A stretch of DNA of 64,000 nt, from contig JAKIUD010000010.1 in NCBI GenBank assembly GCA_021647765.1, positions 5,037-69,036 of the forward strand, in the 5' to 3' direction. The notes beneath the pieces are model-generated. The model had not been told where the DNA came from. It was given only the letters and a program-made list of their open reading frames with translations, and searched no databases. The first letter of the stretch is position 1; every line of letters begins with the position of its first letter. Position numbers and translations under genes: made by a program. Of this stretch, positions 1 through 8,700 are shown one piece after another. The DNA comes from Desulfuromusa sp. (lineage in GTDB: Bacteria > Desulfobacterota > Desulfuromonadia > Desulfuromonadales > Geopsychrobacteraceae).

Positions 1-1
1 C

Positions 2-226
2 AAGCCTGAATTGGTCAGGCATATTCTAACTGAGTACAACTGTATGAAAGGTAAAAGTATTTTGGTTGGGGATACCCATTACGATATTCATGCCGCCAAA
101 ACAAATACCATTTTCTCCATCGGTGCCGCTTGGGGGTTTGGTGAGGATAGTGAAATTTCTGAGGCTGATGTGGTGATCGATTCCCCTAAAAAACTAATAA
201 AACATATCGAAAGGTTGATTGGTTAA
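2..226 (+). CDS. HAD-family hydrolase, C-terminal part (gene starts before the window)
   Basis: The frame is open from the first bases, so the 5' end lies outside the window and about 74 C-terminal residues are visible. They contain the HAD motif III/IV region 'VGDTHYDIHAAK', where the Asp residues bind Mg2+, followed by a small-molecule-phosphatase-like 'AAWGFG' stretch and a 'VIDSPKKL' end. This is the usual end of phosphoglycolate-phosphatase-like (Gph/PpaX) proteins. The catalytic nucleophile Asp motif (DxDxT) is not in view, so substrate and activity cannot be judged. The gene ends just before the divergent comM 3'-end fragment and is probably the original downstream neighbour of comM, before the cassettes described here were inserted. 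That placement is inference. Confidence 0.75.
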   Translation, partial: KPELVRHILTEYNCMKGKSILVGDTHYDIHAAKTNTIFSIGAAWGFGEDSEISEADVVIDSPKKLIKHIERLIG

Positions 227-281
227 ACGAAGGTAAGTATTTGTAGGGCTCATACGTCTACGTCTTTCCCCCAGATCTACC

Positions 282-650
282 CCCACCTTCCGATCCATTC
301 CCCGATACTGAATCGCCTCTGCCAAATGCACCTGTTTGATATTTGCCTCTCCAGCCAAATCAGCAATCGTCCGCGCAACTTTGAGAATCCGACTGTAACT
401 GCGGGCTGACATCCCCAGTTTATCAACCACCATCTCCAGCAATTTTTGCCCTGCTTCATCAACCGGGCAGAATTCACGGATGTGGCGGGTAGCCATGGCG
501 GCATTGGCGTGGAGACCGTAGGGGGCGAGACGTTTTCTCTGGATGGCTCTGGCCGCTTCGACACGACCTCGGATCACTGCAGATGATTCCCCATTTTTCA
601 GATCCGCAAGATCTTTATGCGCAACCCGGTGGACCTCGACATGGATGTCC
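282..650 (-). pseudogene. comM: comM (YifB) 3'-end fragment, copy A
   Basis: The minus strand reads a near-copy of the last ~120 residues of ComM (Mg-chelatase-like AAA+ ATPase), including 'LHANAAMATRHIREFCPVD' and 'MSARSYSRILKVARTIADL'. The same residues end the complete comM at 26031-27560. Nucleotide identity is clearly below 100 percent along its length, so this is not a recent local duplication. The ComM stop is lost: after RKVG the frame runs on for about 28 codons to 194, into the tail of the HAD gene. Upstream, similarity fades at about 650 near a run of ten C residues, where a frame slip is also visible. No N-terminal ATPase domain is present, so it cannot be a working ComM. Best read as one boundary of an inserted cassette. 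Confidence 0.85.
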
Positions 651-651
651 C

Positions 652-1104
652 CCCCCCCTTACCAACAATTTAAAGATCGCTAAAAACGGTTTTAAAGTAG
701 AAATTCCCCTGATAGTTCTGTCGCTTGAAGAATTCACCCGCGAACCCGTCACCCTCGCCGATCACTTGCGGCGGCGCAGAATTGAGCTTGATTTGTATCA
801 AAAAGAGGTCGCCGCCAAGCTTGACGTGACCACTTCCACTATCTGGAATTGGGAGAATACGGGATCAGTTTATCTCCGTTTTATTCCCCAAGTCATAAAC
901 TTTCTTGGCTACAATTCCATCCCTCAACCAGAAGATCTGTTGAAAAAACTGGCCTGGTACAAACGGGTTAACGGCCTGTCCTTGGAAAAACTCGGAACCG
1001 AGATGGGACGCGATCCGGAGCAGTTGGCAGATTGGTTGAGCGGGAGGTATTATCCGTGTCGGAAGAATCTGGGCATGTTTGATAAGTTTTTGGCGTATCG
1101 TTGA
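652..1104 (+). CDS. XRE-type helix-turn-helix protein, possibly truncated at its 5' end
   Basis: The reading frame is open from 583, but its first 20-25 codons lie antisense on the comM fragment. Authentic coding therefore probably begins near 650-710 and the original start may be lost. The visible protein has a helix-turn-helix with 'LADHLRRRRIELDLYQKEVA' then 'TTSTIWNWE', typical of XRE/Cro-like regulators. A second, weaker HTH-like segment follows ('LSLEKLGTEMGRDPEQLADW'). No enzymatic domain is visible. It sits alone inside the small comM-bounded cassette, upstream of the AAA ATPase but separated from it by 200 bp with its own promoter. It could be an autorepressor of the cassette or a cut-down relic; no ribosome-binding site identifies a start. 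Confidence 0.5.
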   Translation, partial: PPLTNNLKIAKNGFKVEIPLIVLSLEEFTREPVTLADHLRRRRIELDLYQKEVAAKLDVTTSTIWNWENTGSVYLRFIPQVINFLGYNSIPQPEDLLKKLAWYKRVNGLSLEKLGTEMGRDPEQLADWLSGRYYPCRKNLGMFDKFLAYR

Positions 1105-1265
1105 AACATTAGAACGCCGTCTGTTACTACATTCACCCAAAACCCCTACATATTCTGTTTTTTTTGACAACAATTTCAGCCCTTGCGAACTGTAGGAAGA
1201 TGATTTCGTTAAGTAATTCATTAACATTGCTGTAAAAACAATAGTTGAGACAGTAGAACACACCA

Positions 1266-1294
1266 TTGAAATGATAATCAGACTATGATATAGT
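1266..1294 (+). promoter_or_regulatory. sigma-70-type promoter for the AAA/DUF4143 ATPase
   Basis: A -35 box TTGAAA (1266-1271) and a -10 box TATAGT (1289-1294) are separated by exactly 17 bp. Transcription would start near 1301, only 11-23 bp before the likely ATG codons of the ATPase gene, so the leader would be very short. Prediction from sequence only. Confidence 0.55.
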
Positions 1295-1323
1295 GCCCAT
1301 GTTTGGTGGTAATGGCGCAGAGG

Positions 1324-2709
1324 ATGAACATTTATATGCAACGACGACAATTACGATTTCTCAATGATTGGCTGCAGAGTACACATCGCAAACCCCTTGT
1401 CATTCGTGGTGCCAGACAGGTGGGGAAATCGACATTGGTTGAGCTCTTTGCGCAGCAAAACCGGCAAGAGTTGTGTCATGTCAATCTGGAACGCCATCCG
1501 GAATTGATCGATATTTTTGCTGGGAAAGACCCAGAGAAGATTATTCAACAAGTTGAGTTTCTGCCAAAAATAGGAAACATTGGTAACGAAACACTTTTGT
1601 TTTTTGACGAAATACAGGCTATTCCTGAAGCCATTGCCGCATTGCGCTACTTTTATGAGGATAAGCCTGAGTTAGCGGTTGTCAGTGCCGGGTCTCTCTT
1701 GGAGTTTGCTCTTGCAGACCACTCATTTTCCATGCCGGTTGGAAGAATCCAGTATTTACATATGGGGCCGATGACTTTCAGTGAGTTTCTCTTGGGAATT
1801 GATGAGGAGCGACTACATAATTTCATCAACACCTATGAACTACATCAGGATATCGGAGACGTGGTTCATCAGCGCTTACTGGAGTTGCTTCGCTCTTATT
1901 ATTTTATTGGCGGGATGCCTGAAGCGGTCGCTGTTTTTGCAGAAACCCGTAGCTACAAAATCGTGGGTGAAGTCCACCGTTCCATTATTGAAACCTACCG
2001 CGACGATTTTCCCAAATATGCAGGATCAAGAAACCTGACCCGGATGCTGAATGTTTTTAATTTTGCGGCGAGAAATGTTGGGATTAAAGTCAAATATAGT
2101 AATATTTCACGTCAGGATCAGAGTGTTACCATAAAGAAGGACATTGAGCTGCTGGCAATGGCCAGGGTGGTTGGTAAAGTGATCCATAGCCATTGCTCAG
2201 GGTTACCGTTACAGGCCGACCTTGAAGAAAAAGTATACAAACTTCTCTTTCTTGATGTTGGCCTGATGAATGCGATTTGTGGACTCGACTGGCAAATTAT
2301 TTCACAACTGGACGAAGTGAAGCTCATCAACCAGGGGGCTATTGCCGAACAATTTGTTGGCCAGCACTTACAAGCTATGTTGGCGGATAAGCCAAATCGA
2401 GAGTTAAATTACTGGTTGCGTGAGGGACGCTCTGCCAACGCTGAACTGGACTTTGTCGTTGCCCTGAGAGGTAAGATCATCCCGATAGAGGTTAAATCAG
2501 GAGCGACGGGGTCACTGAAATCCCTGCACCAGTTTATGGGGATTAAACAGGCACCATTTGCTCTTCGATTTGATACCCAGCGCCCAACCATTCAGTCAAT
2601 AGAGACAGTCGTCAATATGAGCAATGAGCGCAAACAGATAAGATACCCATTAATTTCCCTGCCTCTCTACCTTGTGGAGCGATTAGAAGAGATTGTGCGG
2701 GATATGTAA
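1324..2709 (+). CDS. AAA+ ATPase with C-terminal DUF4143 domain
   Basis: About 461 residues. The N-terminal AAA_14 domain has a Walker A 'GARQVGKST' at residues 29-37 and a Walker B-like 'LLFFDEIQAI'. The C-terminal half matches the DUF4143 type, with a 'LDFVVALRGKIIPIEVKSG' segment that resembles the PD-(D/E)xK-like core seen in this family. Such proteins are common, patchily distributed and frequently carried on mobile DNA; their cellular role is not established. ATG 1324 is chosen because the conserved N-terminus (MNIYMQRRQ) starts there; ATG 1312 and 1336 are possible alternatives, and the predicted transcription start is near 1301. It is the only complete gene of the small comM-bounded cassette and is probably monocistronic. 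Confidence 0.8.
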   Translation: MNIYMQRRQLRFLNDWLQSTHRKPLVIRGARQVGKSTLVELFAQQNRQELCHVNLERHPELIDIFAGKDPEKIIQQVEFLPKIGNIGNETLLFFDEIQAIPEAIAALRYFYEDKPELAVVSAGSLLEFALADHSFSMPVGRIQYLHMGPMTFSEFLLGIDEERLHNFINTYELHQDIGDVVHQRLLELLRSYYFIGGMPEAVAVFAETRSYKIVGEVHRSIIETYRDDFPKYAGSRNLTRMLNVFNFAARNVGIKVKYSNISRQDQSVTIKKDIELLAMARVVGKVIHSHCSGLPLQADLEEKVYKLLFLDVGLMNAICGLDWQIISQLDEVKLINQGAIAEQFVGQHLQAMLADKPNRELNYWLREGRSANAELDFVVALRGKIIPIEVKSGATGSLKSLHQFMGIKQAPFALRFDTQRPTIQSIETVVNMSNERKQIRYPLISLPLYLVERLEEIVRDM

Positions 2710-2745
2710 GTAGGAAGATAAAATTACCAAGGTTATAACAAAACC

Positions 2746-2918
2746 TCACTCCACCTTCCGATCCAACCCCCGATACTGAATAGCCTCCGCCAAATGCACC
2801 TGTTGAATCTGCTCTTCTCCAGCCAAATCGGCAATCGTCCGTGCTACTTTGAGAATTCGGCTGTAACTGCGGGCTGACATGCCGAGCTTATCCACTACCA
2901 TTTCCAGAAGTTTTTGTC
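2746..2918 (-). pseudogene. comM: comM 3'-end fragment, copy B
   Basis: This 173-bp stretch encodes, on the minus strand, the last ~57 residues of ComM (from about KLLEMVVDKLG to RKVE) and keeps a stop codon. The 61 bp next to its inner edge (about 2858-2918) are identical to the intact comM (about 26143-26203). The part toward the stop codon differs at many positions. Beyond 2918 similarity ends abruptly, and a truncated racemase reading frame starts in the opposite direction. The sharp junction and the stretch of perfect identity suggest recombination at this point of comM. Confidence 0.85.
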
Positions 2919-3306
2919 ACACCGGATGTTGCGTAAGCGGGAGAAGGTTGGGATTTTGACTGCCCAGGGACAGAATCTTACTGAAAGACATTTTCAGGCT
3001 GCGGGAATTGATACGTCGACGGTCGTGGTTCTGGGCATGGAGGAGACTGCGAACTTTTACGGTGCATTTATAAGCGAAACCGGAGTTCTTGATACTGTTA
3101 TTGCCAAGGAAGAAATTGTGGGGCAGGCGAGGAAACTGGTTGCAAGTGATCCCTCTATCAAGGCGATCCTGCTCGAATGTTCCAATATGCCTCCCTACGC
3201 ATATGCTGTACAGGAAGCAGTTGGACTACCCGTTTTTGATTTTAACACGATGATTAACTATGTCTTCTCAGCTCTGAAACAACGCCCTTATCAAGAATAT
3301 GTGTAA
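2919..3306 (+). pseudogene. Asp/Glu racemase-superfamily protein, 5'-truncated
   Basis: The frame is open across the comM junction, but recognisable protein starts only after it. About 125 C-terminal residues resemble the second half of Asp/Glu/hydantoin racemase-like proteins, including the catalytic-cysteine region 'AILLECSNMPPYAYAVQE' and 'LPVFDFNTMINYV'. The N-terminal half, with the first catalytic cysteine, is missing because the comM fragment replaces it, so a working racemase is unlikely. It is the first of several amino-acid racemase or reductase relics in a row, and the whole group looks like a decayed catabolic operon. Confidence 0.7.
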
Positions 3307-3423
3307 GTAACTCGGATCAATATGAAGGGGTTGTTGCAACCGTAAATGTAGCTTTTCAAAGAGAAATTCTTCCTAATGACTATTTTGACATCAATTGTCA
3401 AGGCGGGGGAGTGGAGGTTGTCC

Positions 3424-4223
3424 ATGAATATTAACGTATGTTTGGCAGGGGCTACCGGATGGGCGGGATCTGCTTTGGTTAGAGGAATATATTCAGCTCC
3501 AGACCTGAAATTAGTCAGTGCGGTATCAAGATCTCAGGCTGGAAAATCACTTGGATCTGTTGTCGATCAGATCGAAAATACTCCCCTTCTCTCTGCGACA
3601 GCAGCTGAGGCCCTACTTGCCTGCCCGGATGTTTTTGTTGAGTATACCAAGCCTGATGTTGCCAAAACAATATAGTGTCAGCTCTCCAGCATGGTTGCCA
3701 TGTTTTGGTGGGAACTTCTGGCTTGAGTGAGGATGACTATCAGGAAATAGATACTGTCGCACGGGCTGTGGGGAAAGGGGTTCTGGCTTGTGGAAATTTC
3801 TCGCTTACGGCAGTACTTTTTCAAAGATTTTCTGAAATGGCCGCCAAACATATACCCCATTGGGGGGTTGTTGATTACGCCAGTTCCACTAAAATAGACT
3901 CTCCGAGTGGGACAGCAAGGGAGCTGGCATATCGCCTCTCCAGAATCAGAGAATCCCAGCTTGATGTCCCTCATGATCAAAGTCAAGGACCCGAAGGAAT
4001 CCGCGGGGCCCGCCTCAATGGAACCCAGATCCACGCAGTTCGCCTTCCGGGTTATGTCCTTTCACTAGATGCAATTTTTGGTCTGCCCGACCAAAAGCTG
4101 ATTGTTCGATATGAGGCTGGAACGAGTGCTGAGCCCTACGTGGATGGTGCACTGTTAGGAATAAGAAAAGTCATGAGCCTGGTCGGTTTGCATCGCGGCT
4201 TGTCCTCAGTTATGGATCTTTGA
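3424..4223 (+). pseudogene. DapB-like dinucleotide-binding reductase, frameshifted
   Basis: Two overlapping frames together make one protein of DapB (4-hydroxy-tetrahydrodipicolinate reductase) type. The first part starts at ATG 3424 behind a GGAGG site and carries the N-terminal Rossmann motif 'VCLAGATGWAGSALVRG'. It runs into a stop at 3673. The second frame continues with 'SALQHGCHVLVGTSGLSED' and the substrate-binding motif 'DSPSGTA'. One missing A in the AAAA run at 3664-3667 would explain the shift; I see no slippery heptamer for programmed frameshifting. In true DapB the segment before KxDxPSGT carries a His-His catalytic pair; here it reads 'YASST', so even the unbroken ancestor was probably not lysine-pathway DapB. 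Confidence 0.75.
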
Positions 4224-4361
4224 TATGGAAAATTGGCTGAAACACAAATGAAAGACCGGGTCGCAATTATTCTGGCAGTGACTGGTCGTGCCTATATTAT
4301 TGGTTTCAAAAAATTTGTTAATGACGATGAAGATCCCTTTAAGTTTGGTTTTGGTTTGTAG
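4224..4361 (+). pseudogene. proline racemase/hydroxyproline epimerase C-terminal remnant
   Basis: Directly after the DapB-like stop a short frame reads 'VTGRAYIIGFKKFVNDDED' and ends 'PFKFGFGL'. Proline racemase-family proteins typically end with a GxAYxTGF... DPxDPF...GF pattern, and this matches closely. Only about 45 residues remain and both catalytic cysteines are absent, so this is a relic. It continues the theme of the neighbouring racemase and DapB-like pseudogenes. Most of the original gene must have been deleted between 4223 and this point. Confidence 0.6.
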
Positions 4362-4403
4362 GAATCTGATATAAAATTTGAGCTTGAAAATAACAGCTTA
4401 CAC

Positions 4404-4435
4404 TGGTATACCTAGACAGTTAACTTGTAATACTA
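4404..4435. promoter_or_regulatory. two candidate GntR/FadR-type operators
   Basis: The 11-mer at 4425-4435 (TTGTAATACTA) fits the TNGTNNNACNA pattern known for FadR-subfamily GntR regulators. A second palindromic GGTATACC core lies at 4405-4412. Both are about 100 bp upstream of the FCD-type regulator gene at 4531, consistent with autoregulation or a former divergent target. Prediction only. Confidence 0.4.
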
Positions 4436-4530
4436 ATTGTATCTTCTGGGCTATAGATGATCGTTTTGTGAAGTATTTAAGATGGTTATGAGTCCCGTGA
4501 ACCACAAGCCAAAGAAAGTTACCTCTACTT

Positions 4531-5172
4531 ATGAATAACGAAATTTATCAGACGATAAAGAGTCGGATATTGTGTTTGGACTATGCACCCGGCTGTATTT
4601 TGAATGAAAAGGTTCTGGTAAAGGAATTTGGGGTTAGCCGTACTCCGTTGCGTGAAGTTCTGAATCGACTAGAGTGGGATCGACTGGTTCGGGTGTTGCC
4701 ACGGACTGGAACCATGGTTGCTGAAATTGAGTTTCAACAGATCATGAATACCTTCCAGGTGCGGTTAGGAGTTGAAGAAATGATCGGTAAACTTGCTGCC
4801 GAACATATATCTGAAGAGCAGCTTCAGCAGTTGTCGACACTGCAGGAACAATGCGAAAAATTATTAGACAAAAAAGATAAAATGGGCCTGATGGCAATTG
4901 ATCGGGACTTAAGAGCCATTCTTAATGACAGTACAAATAATCCTGTGCTTAAGAATATCTCCGAAGCTCTTTATGATCTTACTGTCAGGTTGTGGTATGC
5001 GGTTCTCGACAAAGGGGACTGGAAAGAGGAAGTGCAATCAGTTTTTGATGAGATTGGCCAGACTATTACAGTATTGAAGGATTCTGGTGGAAAATTCGGA
5101 ACATTGAGACGCGAGTTATTGAATAAGCATATTGAACGGATTAGACAAAAATTTTTAGGAATATCTGTTTAG
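4531..5172 (+). CDS. GntR family (FadR/FCD subfamily) transcriptional regulator
   Basis: 213 residues, normal for the family. Residues 1-68 form the winged helix-turn-helix ('VLVKEFGVSRTPLREVLNRL'). The rest is an all-helical FCD ligand-binding domain. In many FCD domains a metal site is formed by an Asp and three His, the first pattern being D-x4-H. Here the corresponding helix reads 'DRDLRAILNDST', with no His at that place, so metal binding may be lost or altered. The gene stands downstream of racemase/DapB-like/proline-racemase relics and is probably the former regulator of that catabolic cluster; it is the only intact member. It ends six bases before the left inverted repeat of the IS remnant. 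Confidence 0.85.
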   Translation: MNNEIYQTIKSRILCLDYAPGCILNEKVLVKEFGVSRTPLREVLNRLEWDRLVRVLPRTGTMVAEIEFQQIMNTFQVRLGVEEMIGKLAAEHISEEQLQQLSTLQEQCEKLLDKKDKMGLMAIDRDLRAILNDSTNNPVLKNISEALYDLTVRLWYAVLDKGDWKEEVQSVFDEIGQTITVLKDSGGKFGTLRRELLNKHIERIRQKFLGISV

Positions 5173-5177
5173 ACATA

Positions 5178-5722
5178 ATGTCTGTCAGTCGAAAACAAGT
5201 GACCCGCCCCTTGCACCGCTCGGAAGACTTGACCGCAGTCTGCGTTCCGACAATGGAAGATGAGGCCATGTGGGAAAGTGCGAGAAGACACAGTCAAAGC
5301 ATTACTGGCACGAAGAAAGAACAAAAAAACCATTATCACCGCAACTGCCCGTGAACTTTCAGCATTTATATGGGCTATTGCCCACGCGATCACCCCGGCT
5401 CAAACTGAACAATAGACAAAGAAGCAACGACAGAGTGAGGAGGCTGCTTATTCAAGTTTAACAAATATCCCAAGACAGAGTCAGGGGTGCGATCACATTC
5501 AAGAGAATCCTCGAAAAACCTATGGAATAAGGCTGAAGCCGAACTTCTGCTTTTAGAGAGAGGTAGCTCCGCGACGAAGCCAAGTCATGTGGTACCCACC
5601 GCGTATATCAGAGTGATCAAACGTCGCCATTGGATCCTCCTGTGTCTTGAGATGCTTACGTATAACAAACCCTTAAACCAAGGGAACGGTAGCTTATTTT
5701 CTTATTGACGACTGACAGACAT
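5178..5722 (+). mobile_element. internally deleted IS1111/IS110-family element
   Basis: A perfect 14-bp inverted repeat bounds the segment: ATGTCTGTCAGTCG at 5178-5191 and its reverse complement at 5709-5722. IS1111-group elements are known for such subterminal repeats. Inside is only the C-terminus of an IS110-type transposase (5260-5415). The DEDD catalytic domain is gone, leaving a 545-bp non-autonomous remnant. The long non-coding 3' segment (5416-5708), including the GGTAGCTCCGCGACGAAG stretch, is retained. In IS1111 elements the 3' end encodes the target-guiding RNA (seekRNA/bridge RNA), so an RNA template may survive here. The right end lies 50 bp upstream of the giant exoprotein gene. 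Confidence 0.7.
5260..5415 (+). pseudogene. IS110/IS1111 transposase C-terminal fragment
   Basis: The frame encodes about 51 residues ending in 'TATARELSAFIWAIAHAI' then TPAQTEQ-stop. IS110-family transposases typically end in this type of helix (A-R-E-L-x-G/A-F-I-W-A-I). The N-terminal RuvC-like catalytic domain and the serine-containing domain are missing, so no transposition activity is expected from this copy. Confidence 0.65.
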
Positions 5723-5738
5723 ATAACGGTTTTATAAT
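5712..5738 (+). promoter_or_regulatory. possible hybrid promoter from the IS right end
   Basis: A perfect -10 box TATAAT (5733-5738) lies 35 bp upstream of the exoprotein ATG. The IS inverted repeat supplies CTGACA (5712-5717), five of six matches to a -35 box, but the spacing is only 15 bp. Another candidate TTGACG (5705-5710) is too far at 22 bp. The -10 box is convincing; the -35 assignment is weak. Confidence 0.35.
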
Positions 5739-5772
5739 TATTAATGAATAGTGAATTGAAAGGAAGGTTCAG

Positions 5773-8700
5773 ATGCGTAAGTCTGATTGTGGTCAATGCA
5801 AGGGAATTTTCGCTGGGATTAACGCCAGTAAGCAAAAGGGTTTTGTTGTCATTTTTACCTTATGCCACTTTTTTTTCGCTAATTTTGTCTGGGCTGCAGA
5901 GATCATCATCGATGGTAAAACAGCTACAAGTTTGTCAGTAAATAGCAACATCACCGATGTTACCACTGCGACGATTCATGGTAACACAGGTTTCAATTCT
6001 TTTTCGACCTTTAATGTTGGCCATGGCGATGTGGTTAATTTGCATCTTCCTGGGGCTACTTCCAATCTCATGAATCTGGTTCACTCCGAGAGAACCACGA
6101 TCAACGGCATTCTGAATTCGATAAAAGCAGGACACATAGGCGGTAATGTCTTTTTTGCAAACCCTCATGGCATCATCATTGGGAGTCAGGGTGTTGTCAA
6201 TGTTGGTGCGTTAACTTTAACAACCCCCACCCAGAGCTTCATGGATGGTTTTTTTGATTCTCAAGGCAACCCTGTCCAAGCTTCAGTGGACATGTTTATA
6301 GACGGAACCAATCCATTACAACATGGCGCACTTATCAGTATTGAAGGTAAGGTAAATGCAGTTGGAGCTATCAGTCTTTCAGCCGACAATATCAGTAACG
6401 GCGGTGTGATAGCCTCTGGAGCTTCATTCAGCGGTACTGCTCCCGATTTCCAAGATGTTGTGAATGTCAACAATCTTCAAAGTGCATCAAAAATTGAGGT
6501 CGTTGGCGGAGATATCTACATCCGAGCTGAAAATGATGTCTTGGTTTCTGGCACCATTGTCGCTAATGGTGTAGGAGCCACTAACGCAGCTGGGAATATT
6601 GACATTTCCGGTCAGCAAATCACCCTCTCTTCGGGAGCTGAAGTTCTTTCTTACAATGACGATGCTGCAACTCGGGCGGGTCATATCCGTATTGCTGCTG
6701 CGGCGCTGGATAGCCATGAAGATATCGTCGTCCTTGAATCTTCTGCTGCCTCGGTTGCCATAACCGATGCGACACTTCGAGGTGGTGCGATCGACATCTC
6801 CGCAGAATCCTCTGTAGCCGCCAAGGCCGAAGGTATCCCGATTGAACTACTAGCGGATGCCGCACTGATTGATGTGAGTTCGGCGGCGAGTGTTGAGCTG
6901 CTGGACAGCGAAATAACGACCGAAACCGGAGCTTTGACAGTAAGATCCACATCTACAGTCACAGCTGATGCGACAGCAGAAGCTAGTTCAATACTATTGC
7001 CGGTATCCGGTGACGCAGCAGTGGCAACCTCCATCGTGGATTCTTCTGCTGTGGCACACATTGGTGGCAATACAAAATTGGATCTTGCTCAGGAATTGGA
7101 TCTTTCCTCCGACAACGTCGTTACAGTGAATACCACAGCGGATGGTACAACTGGCGGCGATTTTGCAGCAGGAGGGTCTGCTGCCGTTACAGTGATAAAG
7201 CGCAGCGAATCCAAAGCTTATATCGACGGTAATGCCGAGTTGATCAATCAACCAGCGATAAGAATCTCCGCTCAGTCTCTGAATAACATCACGACTCTCG
7301 CCAAATCTACTTCTAAAGGTGCAACTGAAAACAGCGACGACACTAAAGACAATCTGGATAAGTACGGCCCTGAAACCGCTGAAACGGATGATCAGGGGGC
7401 CAGCAAAGTCACTTTGGCTGGTGCTTTGGCCGTGACTGATCTCAGCAATGCCACCACGCAGGCCTATGTGGATTTGACAACTAAAGATGGCACGAACGCA
7501 CAGACAGATATGGGTGCACTCTCCATCAGCGCAGAGTCTCTTTCCAATACGTCTGCAAAAGCTGATGCTTCGGCAACTGAGGGCGATATTGGGGTTGGTG
7601 TGGCTGTGGCAGTAAATATCGGCAATGAAACCAATCAGGCGTATATCGGCAGTGCCTCAGAAATTACCGCCCACGGTGTGAATGTCGAAGCGGCGATGAA
7701 GGACTATACCCCTGATAGCGGTGAAGCTGACAACGCTTCCAGTTCTAGTGCTGAGGCGATTTCGGGGGCTGGTGGCAAAAATGTGGGCGTTGCTGGAGCC
7801 GTTGGTTTGAACGTCGCGGTTAATACAACTGATGCTACGATTGATAGTGGAGCAAACGTGGACGCGGGTGGAGATGTATCGCTCATCTCCACCAATAACA
7901 CTGAATCAACTGCAAAGGCTTCGCCAACGGTCAAGAACAGCGGCGGTGATACCCCTGCAGCAGTAGGCGTTGGAGCCAGTGTCGGGATGAATGTTGCCGT
8001 TAACACTACGACCAGTGAAGTCGCCGACGGAGCCATCTTGAGCAACGCCGGAACGACCAGTATTACTGCCGTCTCTGAACATAAAATAGACACAACGGTC
8101 GAAGGCGGAGCCAGCGGTTCTAAGGTCTCCATCACCCCGCTTGCCGCAGTTACCGTCGCTGTCAATACCACAACCGCACGACTTGGCAGTGGCAGCGTCA
8201 CCGATGTTGATACGTTAAACGTCAGTGCCACCAATAAAAGTGCCGTCAGCACCGAAGCCAAAGGGCAGACTGCCGGAGATAACATTGCAATCGGAGCGTC
8301 TTTAGGTTTAACCACCGCCGTCGATACCGTTACCGCTACCACCGAGCGCGACATTACTGCCACTGGCAAAGTTGCCTTCAACGCCGAAAGTGTAGCCTCC
8401 AGTTCCACCACTGCCACAGCCAGCGCAACTGGCGGCAAAAAAGCCGATGAAAACGGAGATGCTGAAACCGGCGGCTCGGTCGATGAACAGATCGCCTCGC
8501 AAAAGAGTGCTTCCAATAATGCAGCCGCAGCCGGAGGTGACAGCGCGACCGGTGAACTGGCCAAAGCCGATGATAAAACCGCTGACAACAAGCCTAAAGC
8601 TGAAACCAAAGAAGGCGGAGTCAGCGTAGCTGCCGGTATCGCAGCCAATGTTGGTGTTAACACCACCGAAGCCAGCATTGGAGTCGGACGCACCATCAGC

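Noticed and set aside
865..1350. 161-residue minus-strand frame over the HTH gene and the promoter of the AAA ATPase
   Set aside because: It is antisense to a clear HTH coding frame and a good promoter, has no recognisable domain, and its composition is not protein-like.
3664..3680. Programmed frameshift in the DapB-like gene
   Set aside because: The site lacks an X-XXY-YYZ heptamer in the right frame and no downstream stimulatory hairpin was seen; a one-base deletion in an A-run explains it better.
5416..5708. Small protein genes in the tail of the IS remnant (for example 5487-5708)
   Set aside because: The frames lie in the conserved non-coding end of the IS1111-type element, where an RNA, not a protein, is expected.
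7704..8696. Long minus-strand frames of up to 330 residues opposite the exoprotein gene (also 13821-14417, 11167-11736, 16764-17225 and others)
   Set aside because: They mirror the Ala/Gly/Val/Thr-rich repeats, which leave few stop codons on the other strand. Their Pro/Ser/Ala-rich products have no domain, and no ribosome-binding sites were seen.
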